Below, in pieces: positions 28,243 through 36,954 of a stretch of 55,099 nucleotides of DNA; the first letter of the stretch is position 1, and the number at the start of each line of letters is the position of its first letter. The notes below the pieces were generated by a model that was not told the origin of the DNA, searched no databases, and was given only the letters and a program-made list of their open reading frames with translations. A program made the position numbers and the translations under genes. Source of the stretch: a virus. The stretch spans positions 1 to 55,099 of IMG/VR virus record IMGVR_UViG_3300020473_000035; one strand, written 5' to 3'.

Positions 28243-28480
28243 TGACTCCCTCCATTGGATAAACATCTTTTTCATGAACTGCCCATGATTGCCCTCTGGC
28301 ATAAATCTGAATTAAACGATCATTTGTTTTAGTGTTCAACTCTGCAATGCCACCCATACAGATTGCTGTTATGGGGCGCTCTGTGGTCATGTAGGGGGCT
28401 GTATTTTGACTTGCGTCTGACCACAGCATAACCGCCTGTGGGATATAAACCAAGTCGCCTTCATTAAATTTTCGTGGCAT
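28232..28480 (-). CDS. GDLV-family small protein outside the main array (82 aa)
   Basis: M-P-R-K-F-N-E-G-D-L-V-Y-I-P, then I-T-A-I-C-M-G-G-I and I-Q-I-Y-A-R. It sits directly after groEL, about 9 kb from the nearest paralogue, so the family is not confined to the left arm. Confidence 0.72.
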   Translation of the reverse strand: MPRKFNEGDLVYIPQAVMLWSDASQNTAPYMTTERPITAICMGGIAELNTKTNDRLIQIYARGQSWAVHEKDVYPMEGVNVG

Positions 28481-28486
28481 TTGTTA

Positions 28487-30058
28487 CTACTCCGTTTGAA
28501 TAATACCATAATTAGTGGTTATCAAGGTTCCAGCGCAACTTACAGCATTTTGTAATGCCGTTTTAGTTACCTTAACTGGATCTATAATGCCGCTTTCGTA
28601 GAGATTCACTAATTCATCATTGCGAAAATCCCAACCGCTGTCATTAGGGGCGTCGAGAACGTTCTTAATTATAATGTCAGCGGAAAAACCAGCATTGTGC
28701 GCCATCTGTCGCAAAGGCGCGCGGCATGCAGCCTGAATAATACCGCCTGCCATAGCCTGTTCGGCACTTTCAGTTTTCATCACCAGTGTGTTGCTGGCTC
28801 TGAGTAATGCAGTGCCTCCGCCACCAACGATTCCTTCCTGCTGTGCAGACCTAACCGCTTCAAGAGCATCCTCAATTCGATGCTTCTTTTCGGTCATCTC
28901 CACTTCGGTTGCACCGCCGACGCGGATAACCGCCACTCCAGAAGATAAACGAACAATACGATCTTGAATTTGTTCGCATGCCTGAAGCGATTCCGTTTGT
29001 TCAATCAAAGCTTTGAGTTGTTCAATCTGCTCTTCGATTTGTTTATGGTCGCCATGGCCTCCCACTACAGTTGTAGAATATTTGGTGCTCTCGATAAACT
29101 TTGCAGTACCCAAATGTTCCATCTTGACTTCTTGAAGCTTCACTCCACTCTCGCGAGTGATAAAGGTGGCACCAACAGAAAGCGCCAGATCATGCATTGT
29201 GTTGCGCCGCTCTTCGCCATATCGTGGAGCCTTGATCCCTGCAATCTTCATAGTGCCCCTCATGGCATTCATGATGAGTGCGGCCAACGCCTGACCCTCG
29301 ATGTCTTCGGCTACGATAACCAAGGGGCGACCCTCTCTTGCGGCCATCTCTAGAATGGGGAGAATTTGTTCAACAGTGTTAATCTTATAGTCAGTCACCA
29401 GCAGCAAAGGCTCGTCATGATACATCATTGCCCTGCGCTCATCATTAATGAAAGCTCCAGCACAGTAGCCTGCATCAAGTTTGAAGCCTTCGGTAACATC
29501 CAAAGACGTTTCAAGCGAACGCGATTCTTCGATTGTGATAGAGCCATCTTGGCCCACACGATCAACTGCCATGGCAATCAGTTCTCCAATCGTCGTGTCG
29601 TTATTGGCAGAAATAGCAGCGACATGTCTAATGTCCTCAATGCTCGTGACAGGCTTGGCTGCAGCCTTAAGGTTGTTGACAACTTCCTTCGCAGCAATCC
29701 CCAGGCCACGCTGTAATTCTGTAGGTGGTATACCAGCCAGAATATATTTTTGGGCTTCTGTAAGGATAGCTCTGGCCAGCACAGTAGCCGTAGTGGTGCC
29801 GTCACCAGCATCACTATTCGTCTGGATTGCGGCTTGCTTAATCACCTGCGCTCCAGCGTTCTCAAACGGATCCTCCAACGCAACAAATTGTGCGACGGTA
29901 ACACCATCCTTCGTAATGAATGGCGCTTTTCCCTTCTCTTGGAGTAAAACGTTTCGACCTTTCGGTCCTAAAGTTGATGCCACGTTGTCTGCTAATGTGT
30001 TGGCACCCTTAATAATCTTTTGTTGAAGTGTGTCTTTACTCTCATATGCTCTGCTCAT
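28487..30058 (-). CDS. groEL: GroEL-type chaperonin (523 aa)
   Basis: Near full-length Hsp60: T-L-G-P-K-G-R-N-V at 29-37, nucleotide motif G-D-G-T-T-T at 85-90, and the catalytic Asp in R-I-E-D-A-L with E-G-I-V-G-G-G-G. The tail ends T-N-Y-G-I-I-Q-T-E without the Gly-Gly-Met repeat of bacterial GroEL. A GroES-like gene lies 20 kb away (49882-50154). Phage chaperonins fold phage proteins independently of host GroEL. Own consensus promoter at 30082-30110. Confidence 0.97.
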   Translation of the reverse strand: MSRAYESKDTLQQKIIKGANTLADNVASTLGPKGRNVLLQEKGKAPFITKDGVTVAQFVALEDPFENAGAQVIKQAAIQTNSDAGDGTTTATVLARAILTEAQKYILAGIPPTELQRGLGIAAKEVVNNLKAAAKPVTSIEDIRHVAAISANNDTTIGELIAMAVDRVGQDGSITIEESRSLETSLDVTEGFKLDAGYCAGAFINDERRAMMYHDEPLLLVTDYKINTVEQILPILEMAAREGRPLVIVAEDIEGQALAALIMNAMRGTMKIAGIKAPRYGEERRNTMHDLALSVGATFITRESGVKLQEVKMEHLGTAKFIESTKYSTTVVGGHGDHKQIEEQIEQLKALIEQTESLQACEQIQDRIVRLSSGVAVIRVGGATEVEMTEKKHRIEDALEAVRSAQQEGIVGGGGTALLRASNTLVMKTESAEQAMAGGIIQAACRAPLRQMAHNAGFSADIIIKNVLDAPNDSGWDFRNDELVNLYESGIIDPVKVTKTALQNAVSCAGTLITTNYGIIQTE

Positions 30059-30081
30059 TAATACCTCTGAGTTGTTTATTT

Positions 30082-30110
30082 ATTATAACCGTTGCTGGTT
30101 AAAGTGTCAA
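30082..30110 (-). promoter_or_regulatory. consensus sigma70 promoter of groEL
   Basis: Perfect TTGACA-N17-TATAAT. The spacer holds a small inverted repeat (TAACC-N6-GGTTA) that might be an operator. No CIRCE-like heat-shock element is visible. Confidence 0.92.
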
Positions 30111-30123
30111 GTGTTTTTGGAAA

Positions 30124-32322
30124 TTATTCTGCCGCTTGTGGCAATGGGATTACCCTGCTGGGATTGTTTGCGGCTCCTTCTGGCGATTTTTCTTTGCGAA
30201 CTTTCGCTGTCTCCTCGGAAATGGTGTCTGCGTTTTTTTCAGCGTCTTCAGCGTATTTCGACTTATTCATACCTCCGGCAACGTATGTATTGATGTTATC
30301 CTGCAATTGTGCTAAATTGTCAAAAACTGTATTCAGTGATTCATTAATATTTTCAAGCACGACCTTCACAGTTGTATAAACAACATCCTCTCCAATTTGC
30401 AAACTAGCCACTTTTCCATTTTCGTCAGTGTCATATGGCAGTTCTACACCACTCTCTGCGCGCGCGCCACCTTTGCCGTCCTTCATTAATTTCATAAGTT
30501 TGGGTCTAGTAAGTTCAAACTGTCTTGTGAGTTGATAGCCAATCGTAGCCTTCAAAGCTGCCTCATAATACTTTTTGGCGTCAGCCGTTCCAGCTACACG
30601 GATTTTCTTCTCGGGATTGTTGGGGTCGGCCTGTTCTTTATATGCTTCATTGTATGCGCGCTTAAGTACTTCCACTGATTCATCCGATGAAAGTCCCTCG
30701 CCCCCCTCGCCAGTTCCGTATAGTTTATGAATTTTCGCTTTGCGAGGGTTGCTCTTAGCATTGCCTTCACTCTCTTCCGTTGGATAATTATCTGTATACG
30801 CGCTCTGAATAATATTCCTAATTGCAGCCTTATATTGATTTCTTAGGATGGTGTTAACCTTGCCTTGGACGGTTTTGGTCAAGGCCATGTCCGCATTGCC
30901 CGAAACCTTAAATTTTACTGTTTTATCGTTAATTATCAAAGGGTAAATTTCATCTCTCAAAGCAGTATCGTATTTGAATCGTCGCTCGCCGCTCTTTGTT
31001 TTTGCTTGAGCGCTTCCTGCGGCAGTAAAAATAAACACTGGCTTCTCGTCAGAGGATAGATTTTTGTCTCTTCCTACTTTAAAATCTGCCTCTGGATCTT
31101 GGGTATTTGCTTCTTTTTGATCATATTTGTTTGCCAAAAAGTTCTCTACTGTTGTCTGAATGGTGTCTGTATTGACTTTTTCCGGATCAAATTGAAAGGT
31201 GATCGTGACCGGTGTGCCACCAATCTTGTATGTTCCCTCGCGCGAGGCCTCGCCCAACGCTTTATTCACATCATGTCCTGCGCGAACAATTTTCGTCCCC
31301 TCTTTGGCCAAATTATTTTTAAGAGCAGCCTTAAACCTACTGTAATTGTCGCTAACGTTGACGCGGGATTTCGGGGGAAGTTTCAAATATTTGTCCACAT
31401 CAGGGGTTGCCTCATAAGTTTGCTGGGTCTTAAATATTTTGGGCAGTCTCAATAGTTCAGCATCCAGATTAACTGCATCCAGCATCGAAGGCATGTTTCC
31501 TCGTGTGAAGGCGAAATAATAAAAATCCAAACTATCAACCGCCTTATCTTGCTTCTCGCCAACAAAGTTCTTCGCAGCTACAAGATAATCCATTTGGCCA
31601 TCTTTTATTAAGTCATCAACTAGTTGCTTAAAAGAGCCGCCAACCTTAACCGTTTTCTCATCATACAACTTAAGAGAAATGGGTATTGTTTTTCCATTAG
31701 GATAGACAATAATATCTGCGATTGTTGAAGCACCACTGGCAGGCACCTGATGTCCTTTCTCGGCATCCAACAATACTGCCAAAAATGACTCAAACAAAAA
31801 TCCAGCAGACGCCGCATTAAAGTTGGATATGATCATTGAAAGTGTTCTATAGAAAACCAAAAACGACATTGATTTGGCTATATCCAATTCCTTAGCTTTC
31901 GTCGCGGCGTCTTTGATGAAGCCATTTAGCTCATCAATTTTAGCTTTAAAATTGCCCGGGTCGTTCTTTAAGCCAGGAATATTTTCTAAATACATCTTAA
32001 GCGCGTTACGATCCGCAGATGTGGGAATCGATACTTTGTCATCGGGTCCGACTGTGGCGGCAGTTCCCCACCCCAACTCTGTAAACTGGGGTACCGGGAC
32101 ACGACGCAGGATTCTTTCTTTTTCTCTGTAAGCCTTGATGCTGTCGCCTGGATCCTGTGCCGCTGCCTGTTGTGCGGCAGCGGACGACGGCTCCTCCAGA
32201 ACCAAACCAAACGCCTCTTGCAAGTTCATCATCTCTTCGATCATTTCCATCAAAGACTGCGTGGTGATTGTGTTCTTTTTCTTATCGTACTCTTCTTTCA
32301 GAATCTTATTCAAATCAGACAT
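30124..32322 (-). CDS. large unknown phage protein (732 aa)
   Basis: Starts M-S-D-L-N-K-I-L-K-E-E-Y. The N-terminal third has an A/Q-rich stretch (A-A-A-Q-Q-A-A-A-Q-D). Around 200-225, A-D-I-I-V-Y, then I-P-I-S-L-K-L-Y could be a relic of a PD-(D/E)XK nuclease core (D...SLK), a weak resemblance. The remainder is Lys/Asp-rich and mostly helical. Possibly an internal head or structural protein; not demonstrated. Confidence 0.75.
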   Translation of the reverse strand: MSDLNKILKEEYDKKKNTITTQSLMEMIEEMMNLQEAFGLVLEEPSSAAAQQAAAQDPGDSIKAYREKERILRRVPVPQFTELGWGTAATVGPDDKVSIPTSADRNALKMYLENIPGLKNDPGNFKAKIDELNGFIKDAATKAKELDIAKSMSFLVFYRTLSMIISNFNAASAGFLFESFLAVLLDAEKGHQVPASGASTIADIIVYPNGKTIPISLKLYDEKTVKVGGSFKQLVDDLIKDGQMDYLVAAKNFVGEKQDKAVDSLDFYYFAFTRGNMPSMLDAVNLDAELLRLPKIFKTQQTYEATPDVDKYLKLPPKSRVNVSDNYSRFKAALKNNLAKEGTKIVRAGHDVNKALGEASREGTYKIGGTPVTITFQFDPEKVNTDTIQTTVENFLANKYDQKEANTQDPEADFKVGRDKNLSSDEKPVFIFTAAGSAQAKTKSGERRFKYDTALRDEIYPLIINDKTVKFKVSGNADMALTKTVQGKVNTILRNQYKAAIRNIIQSAYTDNYPTEESEGNAKSNPRKAKIHKLYGTGEGGEGLSSDESVEVLKRAYNEAYKEQADPNNPEKKIRVAGTADAKKYYEAALKATIGYQLTRQFELTRPKLMKLMKDGKGGARAESGVELPYDTDENGKVASLQIGEDVVYTTVKVVLENINESLNTVFDNLAQLQDNINTYVAGGMNKSKYAEDAEKNADTISEETAKVRKEKSPEGAANNPSRVIPLPQAAE

Positions 32323-32331
32323 TTGGTTCCC

Positions 32332-32958
32332 TCATATAATTTCGTCAGCGATGCCATATTCAACTGCTTGTTCTGCAGATAAATAGATGTTAACTTTTTG
32401 TTCCAGCAACTTTTTGAGTTGCTTTTTGGTCATTTTTGTTTCCTCTACTAAACGTTCTATGTACATTTCTTGCAGGTCTTGGATTGCTTCCATCTCATTA
32501 ATAAGGTTGTGAAGCGGTCCCTGGTTGCCTGCAATAACTGAATGTAGCATCACTCGGCAATTGCGACCAATCTTTCTTTTGCCCTTGGTTCCACCTGCAA
32601 GAATCAACACACCAGCCGACATAACTTTACCCATGCCGATAACGCTGATATCTGTGTCGTTCTCAATAATCTTCATCATGTCATAGAGGGCAAACATATC
32701 ATCTGCAGACCCTCCATAGGTTGATAGATAAAACTCAATGTCTTTTCTCTTCTTCTCGTCTTCTTCTGCTTTATTCATCTCGTTCATAAACAACATTGCG
32801 TGAATAATCTCGGCAATCTTCTCATCTACGATCTCGGAAAACAATCCGACAACCCGTAAATCAGGCTCTCTAGAGCCGCCAGAGGCATCCATAAGAATAA
32901 TCTTTTGCTCTTCTTCCTCTATAATACTGGCGAGCTTATCTTTTAAACGTTTAATCAT
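32332..32958 (-). CDS. clpP: ClpP-type serine protease (208 aa)
   Basis: Start at the ATG at 32958 after AGAAAGGA; a longer frame overlaps the upstream gene. Catalytic triad by position: S114 (K-V-M-S-A-G), H139 (V-M-L-H-S), D205 (G-I-A-D-E), with S-T-Y-G-G for the oxyanion loop. No Clp ATPase is seen, so it would work with a host unfoldase, alone on small peptides, or as a prohead-type protease. Second of two ClpP-like genes. Confidence 0.9.
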   Translation of the reverse strand: MIKRLKDKLASIIEEEEQKIILMDASGGSREPDLRVVGLFSEIVDEKIAEIIHAMLFMNEMNKAEEDEKKRKDIEFYLSTYGGSADDMFALYDMMKIIENDTDISVIGMGKVMSAGVLILAGGTKGKRKIGRNCRVMLHSVIAGNQGPLHNLINEMEAIQDLQEMYIERLVEETKMTKKQLKKLLEQKVNIYLSAEQAVEYGIADEII

Positions 32959-32959
32959 A

Positions 32960-33364
32960 TTAATCCTTTCTGATAAATGTTTCGACTGATTCTTTGTTGC
33001 CTTCCAAGAACACCATGGCGCTCTTCCAGTCGGTGAAGTCAACTAGTTCTTTAAAGAAACTACCGTGAGCATCAATAATATTTCGTATGGAACGTGTTTT
33101 GTAAAGGTTCATTTCGTCCTCGAATTGATATAAAAATGCTTGAATGTTTTGTTCGCTAGCGTCCTCTGCCTTCATGGTTGCAAGGCGAAACTCTTTAGCA
33201 TAATGAAAGTGTTCCAGACCGCGTACAATAATAAATAGTGTCACCGATTGAGTTACCTTCAAAAGTGCTGCGCTTTTTCGCACAGCGCTCATAAAATAGA
33301 ATGTTCTGCAGGTCACGTACCCAAACAAAAAGAACAGAACATAAAACAACCATGGGTGGTCCAC
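32960..33364 (-). CDS. N-terminally anchored membrane protein (134 aa)
   Basis: One transmembrane segment at about 5-22 (W-L-F-Y-V-L-F-F-L-F-G-Y-V), the rest soluble and helical. Just upstream of the clpP gene in the same operon, so it could recruit the protease to the membrane; inference only. Confidence 0.7.
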   Translation of the reverse strand: MDHPWLFYVLFFLFGYVTCRTFYFMSAVRKSAALLKVTQSVTLFIIVRGLEHFHYAKEFRLATMKAEDASEQNIQAFLYQFEDEMNLYKTRSIRNIIDAHGSFFKELVDFTDWKSAMVFLEGNKESVETFIRKD

Positions 33365-33383
33365 AAATCACTCCCTAAAATAA

Positions 33384-33413
33384 ATAACCACCGAGATCTC
33401 TCTCAGTGGTTAT
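33384..33413 (-). terminator. 13-bp hairpin overlapping a transcription start
   Basis: On the minus strand ATAACCAC(T)GAGA pairs with TCTC(G)GTGGTTAT around a GAGA loop, followed by TTATTTATTTT. A transcript arriving from 33446 would contain the complete stem, but one starting at the promoter at 33414-33442 would begin inside the first arm and lose it. Confidence 0.6.
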
Positions 33414-33442
33414 ATTATAACTGCTCGCAAGACCTATGTCAA
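33414..33442 (-). promoter_or_regulatory. consensus sigma70 promoter
   Basis: Perfect TTGACA-N17-TATAAT four bases after the stop of the gene at 33446. The -10 is the centre of a palindrome (GTTATA-A-TATAAC). Drives the membrane protein, clpP and the 732-residue gene. Confidence 0.9.
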
Positions 33443-33445
33443 CAA

Positions 33446-34045
33446 TTATTTTTGGGTTAATCTATTGAAAATGCGTTCTGTAAGTTCTTCGGTCAGTTTG
33501 GCCTTTCTATTTTGTTTGACCAGACGTGCTGCAACACGCTGTGCCACCTTATTCACAAGTTGCTCTTGCATCGAGAATTCAACTTCTTCTTCCTCTGCGC
33601 CAACTTCCATATCGGGCATTGGCTCTGCTTCGGGACCATCTAGTGCAACATCACCCCCTTCTAGGTCCTCAGCTTCTTCTTCGCCAGCCTCAAGGTCAAC
33701 CTCAGTACTAACTTCTTCGCCCGTAACCTCTTCCAAAGCAGTCTCTAATGCGGCCATGAAATCATCCACAGACACCATTGCGCCTGCAGCATCCATACCC
33801 ATGTCATCTACTGGTTCTTCCATAGGTGCCTCATCAGCCATAGGCTCATCTAAGGCCACTTCGTCTTCGACAGCCACATCCCCTTCGGGTGTGTCCATCT
33901 CAACGCCAGCCTCGGCTTCCAACTCTTCATCTCTTGCACCGGGTGGATACATTTCATCCATTCTTTCAGTAGCCACTGGTGCCATGTTAGCTAATTTCAT
34001 AAAACGGCGGATTTCCGCCTCGTTCAAAAGTGTCTTGCGAGCCAT
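33446..34045 (-). CDS. acidic phage protein, scaffold-like composition (199 aa)
   Basis: N-terminus L-L-N-E-A-E-I-R-R-F-M-K-L-A-N, a segment recalled from marine phage structural proteins. The centre is almost only Asp, Glu, Ala, Val, Met and Pro; the C-terminal 45 residues form a basic helix (V-N-K-V-A-Q-R-V-A-A-R-L-V-K). An acidic middle with a basic helical end fits a scaffold or core protein, but no head genes are nearby. Confidence 0.7.
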   Translation of the reverse strand: MARKTLLNEAEIRRFMKLANMAPVATERMDEMYPPGARDEELEAEAGVEMDTPEGDVAVEDEVALDEPMADEAPMEEPVDDMGMDAAGAMVSVDDFMAALETALEEVTGEEVSTEVDLEAGEEEAEDLEGGDVALDGPEAEPMPDMEVGAEEEEVEFSMQEQLVNKVAQRVAARLVKQNRKAKLTEELTERIFNRLTQK

Positions 34046-34105
34046 TATATTTCTCCTTAAAAATGAAAACTCATCTGTAATTAGTAATTGTTTTTGATAA
34101 ACACC

Positions 34106-34369
34106 TTAAAAAGTGATCCCTTTATTTAAACAGCGCTTCCTAATCTTCGCCAGCGCTTGGGTTTCAATTTGCTTCACTCTGGCAAAAGAAATTCCCAATC
34201 GTTCAGCCACCTCTCGTAATGTCATGCGACCGTTTTCATAAATAGATATTAAAGTGCAATTTTGCTCTTCTTTATAATCAATCCAAAATCGACACTTACG
34301 ATGCTGACATCCCATCTTGTGCTTCATGCACAGTCGCGAACATTCTAATAGGCCATCTTGATATTTCAT
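34106..34369 (-). CDS. sigma70 region 4-like protein with a Cys cluster (87 aa)
   Basis: Residues 49-78 (M-T-L-R-E-V-A-E-R-L-G-I, then V-K-Q-I-E-T-Q-A-L-A-K-I-R) match the helix-turn-helix of sigma70 region 4, which contacts the -35 element. Regions 2 and 3 are absent. Four Cys (10, 14, 21, 26) could form a zinc site. It may redirect host RNA polymerase to phage -35 boxes. ATGA overlap with the next gene. Confidence 0.82.
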   Translation of the reverse strand: MKYQDGLLECSRLCMKHKMGCQHRKCRFWIDYKEEQNCTLISIYENGRMTLREVAERLGISFARVKQIETQALAKIRKRCLNKGITF

Positions 34370-34692
34370 AATTCTGGCCCCTCTTCCTCAATCAAGTCAA
34401 AGATACTCTCCACATCTTCTTCAGAAAGTCCAAAATCTCGTATTTTTTGGCGGCCAAAATTTTGGTCTTTTTGGCTTTTTGCCTTCTTGGCCTTTGATTT
34501 GAAAGAAATTCCGTTCGTATATTCAAGAATGCGTGGGTCGTCTTCTATCAGGCCAGTTATAATATGGCGAAAAAACGCCGCCTGTGTAATACGCATATAT
34601 TTCAACTTTAATATCAACTGTGCATGACGATGATCATTCTCTGTAAAAACAATCCTTTTAGTGTTGTTGCCATAGTTTGTCTCTTGAGTCAT
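34366..34692 (-). CDS. conserved phage protein, probable DNA binding (108 aa)
   Basis: Start at the ATG at 34692. K-R-I-V-F-T-E-N-D-H-R-H-A-Q-L-I-L-K-L-K-Y, then T-Q-A-A-F-F-R-H-I-I-T-G, fits a strand-helix-helix (ribbon-helix-helix-like) N-terminus. Lys-rich linker, acidic C-terminus (S-I-F-D-L-I-E-E-E). Similar proteins occur in marine phages. It is co-translated with the sigma4-like gene, suggesting a regulatory pair. Confidence 0.74.
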   Translation of the reverse strand: MTQETNYGNNTKRIVFTENDHRHAQLILKLKYMRITQAAFFRHIITGLIEDDPRILEYTNGISFKSKAKKAKSQKDQNFGRQKIRDFGLSEEDVESIFDLIEEEGPEL

Positions 34693-35735
34693 TGCCACTT
34701 CCTATTGGTAATATGAGTGCGACTCTCCGACAATCCTGCAGACGTCTGTTCAACAAACTCGGCTTTACATTGCAATTCGAGGATATCACGAGCACCCGAA
34801 TAACTAAATCCAGAGCGCATGCCTCGTTCCAAGTCCCCAAGGATATCGTTTACGCTTCCACGATATGGGACGCGCGTTGCAACACCCTCGTGAGAATTAT
34901 AGCGTCCATGCCATTGAACCTGCGCTTCCTTGCTCGCCATCCCCCTATAGGACTTCCATTTTGTACCGTCTATATCTTCAAAAACTTGACCAGGGGTTTC
35001 GGTAGTCCCTGCAAAAAGCGACCCGCACATAACAGCATCAGCACCTGCAGCAAGCGCTTTAACAATATCGCCAGAGTTGCGTATGCCACCGTCAGCAATT
35101 ATTCTTACATTACGATCTGAACGAGAGCACTCTACGATGGTATGAAAACCAGGAACACCATGACCAGTCTGAATTCTGGTGGAACAGATGGAGCCTCCTC
35201 CAATGTTACAGCGTACACTATCCGCACCCCAATCTGCTAAGTCATTAAAGCCTTCCAGTGTTGCGACGTTGCCAGCCATGATATGTATATCATCACCCAG
35301 CACTTTGCGCAAGTTGCGCAGTGCGCTCTTCATCAAAGAATGGTGACCATGAGCCACGTCAACGCAAATAAACCTAGCAAACATGGTGCGTAGAGCTTGA
35401 GCGCGTTCCAGATAATCCCCCGTAACCCCGACGGCGCCACCAATCATCAAGTTTAAGTAACTCTCTTGCGAACACAAAGAAGATACGACACGAACATGTC
35501 GCATCTGCTCCTCAATAGTGTTATAGCGGTGAATGATGGCGGCGCCGCCACTCTTTTGCATTGCCACGCCCATTGTCGATTCAGAAATGGTATCCATAGG
35601 GGAGGCTAAAACAGGCAGCTTAAGCTTTAACCCCTTTCCCAAATCAGATTCTAGTTTAATTTCGCTGCGCGATTCGATATCCGAATACTGTGGTTTAAGC
35701 AGTACATCATCATATGATAAACCTTTCTTAAACAT
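34689..35735 (-). CDS. IMP dehydrogenase/GMP reductase-family enzyme without CBS domains (348 aa)
   Basis: (beta/alpha)8 barrel signatures: [22 protein letters not shown], catalytic loop G-G-G-S-I-C-S-T-R (catalytic Cys) and [11 protein letters not shown]. The C-terminus [14 protein letters not shown] and R-V-P-Y-R-G look like IMPDH, while G-M-A-S-K-E-A-Q and S-H-E-G look like GMP reductase, so IMP to XMP or GMP to IMP cannot be decided. It acts at the IMP branch point, as does the PurA-like enzyme at 39964. Confidence 0.88.
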   Translation of the reverse strand: MFKKGLSYDDVLLKPQYSDIESRSEIKLESDLGKGLKLKLPVLASPMDTISESTMGVAMQKSGGAAIIHRYNTIEEQMRHVRVVSSLCSQESYLNLMIGGAVGVTGDYLERAQALRTMFARFICVDVAHGHHSLMKSALRNLRKVLGDDIHIMAGNVATLEGFNDLADWGADSVRCNIGGGSICSTRIQTGHGVPGFHTIVECSRSDRNVRIIADGGIRNSGDIVKALAAGADAVMCGSLFAGTTETPGQVFEDIDGTKWKSYRGMASKEAQVQWHGRYNSHEGVATRVPYRGSVNDILGDLERGMRSGFSYSGARDILELQCKAEFVEQTSAGLSESRTHITNRKWQ

Positions 35736-36184
35736 TAGCTCTTCTCGGAGTCATCTGTACTGACAACTTTTGTTTTCGCTGCTGCTTTGGTCTTTGTCGC
35801 CTTCTTAGGTGCGCGTTGAGCCTTCTGCTGCTGAGACTTTCTAAATGTTGGGGAGCGCTTCTGAAGCTCCTCTTCGGTGATAGGCTCAGGTGAAGGAGGA
35901 GGTGCAGCCTGACGCATATTCGCCATGGCTGCCTTCATCTCCTCTGGGGTTGGGCGGCGTTGTTGTGGGGGTGCTGCGCCCGTCGAATTAAAGTACTGCT
36001 GCATGCTCAACAGTGCTGCCTCATGCTGCGACAATAGCTGGGCATGTTTAGTAATTTCCTCCACGATACTGGAATGATCGGGAACCATCGTTGGATCTGT
36101 CAAATACAAATCCAAAAGAGCTAACGACTCCATTGCCTTTGCTCTCAATTGTGTAATTGCTGCATTGTATAGTTTGATGTTCAT
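35735..36184 (-). CDS. phage protein with Pro/Lys/Ala-rich tail (149 aa)
   Basis: N-terminal helix (K-L-Y-N-A-A-I-T-Q-L-R-A-K-A-M-E-S-L-A-L-L), Pro-rich middle (A-A-P-P-Q-Q-R-R-P-T-P-E-E) and a Lys-rich tail (K-K-A-T-K-T-K-A-A-A-K). The tail resembles histone-like DNA-binding tails. TAATG and ATGA junctions. Confidence 0.72.
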   Translation of the reverse strand: MNIKLYNAAITQLRAKAMESLALLDLYLTDPTMVPDHSSIVEEITKHAQLLSQHEAALLSMQQYFNSTGAAPPQQRRPTPEEMKAAMANMRQAAPPPSPEPITEEELQKRSPTFRKSQQQKAQRAPKKATKTKAAAKTKVVSTDDSEKS

Positions 36185-36558
36185 AATGATTTCTTCTCCT
36201 TTGCAATAAATTTCTTAATATCATTAGAATAATACCATTTGTCTCTATGGGGATCCTTGGGGTCCGGCATCAGCTTTACCCTGGGGCGTGTTTCGCTTAC
36301 AAGAATTGTGCAAATGGTAGGCACACCCTCAAATCTTAATGTTCTTTGTATGCTTGGCTGATCATCTATATTGAAGGCAAAATAATGTGCCTCTTCATCC
36401 GAATCATCTTCAGCTATTTGAGCATAATCTGAATGAAGCCCGTGACAATAGTGACAATTATTCCTATAGAATTTTATTACCACAAGGGAAGGCTTTTCTT
36501 TAATCCTTCCAGCCAAAATTTGATTTAAAAATTTAGGCGACAACCTACGCACTGTCAT
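36181..36558 (-). CDS. thioredoxin-fold protein (125 aa)
   Basis: Redox motif C-H-Y-C at 35-38 in V-V-I-K-F-Y-R-N-N-C-H-Y-C-H-G, and G-V-P-T-I for the cis-Pro loop. Start set at the ATG at 36558 after AGGA. Could reduce ribonucleotide reductase's C-terminal cysteines or act in host redox control; the gene is 14 kb from the reductase. Confidence 0.87.
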   Translation of the reverse strand: MTVRRLSPKFLNQILAGRIKEKPSLVVIKFYRNNCHYCHGLHSDYAQIAEDDSDEEAHYFAFNIDDQPSIQRTLRFEGVPTICTILVSETRPRVKLMPDPKDPHRDKWYYSNDIKKFIAKEKKSL

Positions 36559-36778
36559 TGGCGCCATCCTTTTTCTTTGTTTTCTTCGTCTGCGGCGGGT
36601 TGTCGATGAGATATTGCAGGCGCCTGCGTTCTTTGACGGCGCCCACGCCATCCCCCAATCTACGATCAAGAACGGCTAATTGTTCTGCAGGCGTACGGCG
36701 GCTTCTTTGTTCAACTAACTCCGCAGCGCGGTCGCGCAACTCTTCTCGGCGTGCGATGCCTCTGTTAACATTTCCCAT
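36545..36778 (-). CDS. small Arg-rich helical protein (77 aa)
   Basis: M-G-N-V-N-R-G-I-A-R-R-E-E-L-R-D-R-A-A-E-L-V-E-Q: a charged helix, then a Lys-rich end (T-K-K-T-K-K-K-D). Overlaps the thioredoxin start by 14 nt. Unknown function. Confidence 0.68.
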   Translation of the reverse strand: MGNVNRGIARREELRDRAAELVEQRSRRTPAEQLAVLDRRLGDGVGAVKERRRLQYLIDNPPQTKKTKKKDGANDSA

Positions 36779-36954
36779 TACTTTTTCTCCTTCTTTTGTG
36801 GGAGCACCTTATCTACTTCCTCTGTAGAGAGACCCATAGACTTCATCACTTTCTGTACTTCTTCGGTAATCTCATCCACATCCTTGACTTCCCATACATC
36901 ATGACGCTGCATGGGTGTAAGTTTTCCATTTTTAGAATTTTTGCGTGTAATCAT
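36778..36954 (-). CDS. small phage protein (58 aa)
   Basis: Translated by eye from the ATG at 36954, which has a strong AGGAGG. M-I-T-R-K-N-S-K-N-G-K-L-T-P-M-Q-R-H-D-V, then an acidic helix (V-D-E-I-T-E-E-V-Q-K-V-M) and a Lys-rich tail. Overlaps the preceding gene by 23 nt and joins the next at TAATG. Confidence 0.68.
   Translation of the reverse strand: MITRKNSKNGKLTPMQRHDVWEVKDVDEITEEVQKVMKSMGLSTEEVDKVLPQKKEKK

Noticed and set aside
33465-34097. 210-codon Ser-rich frame on the plus strand
   Set aside because: Antisense to the acidic protein at 33446-34045; same codon artefact.
34689-35735. Naming the gene guaB or guaC outright
   Set aside because: Sequence features of both IMP dehydrogenase and GMP reductase are present, so a specific symbol would overstate the evidence.
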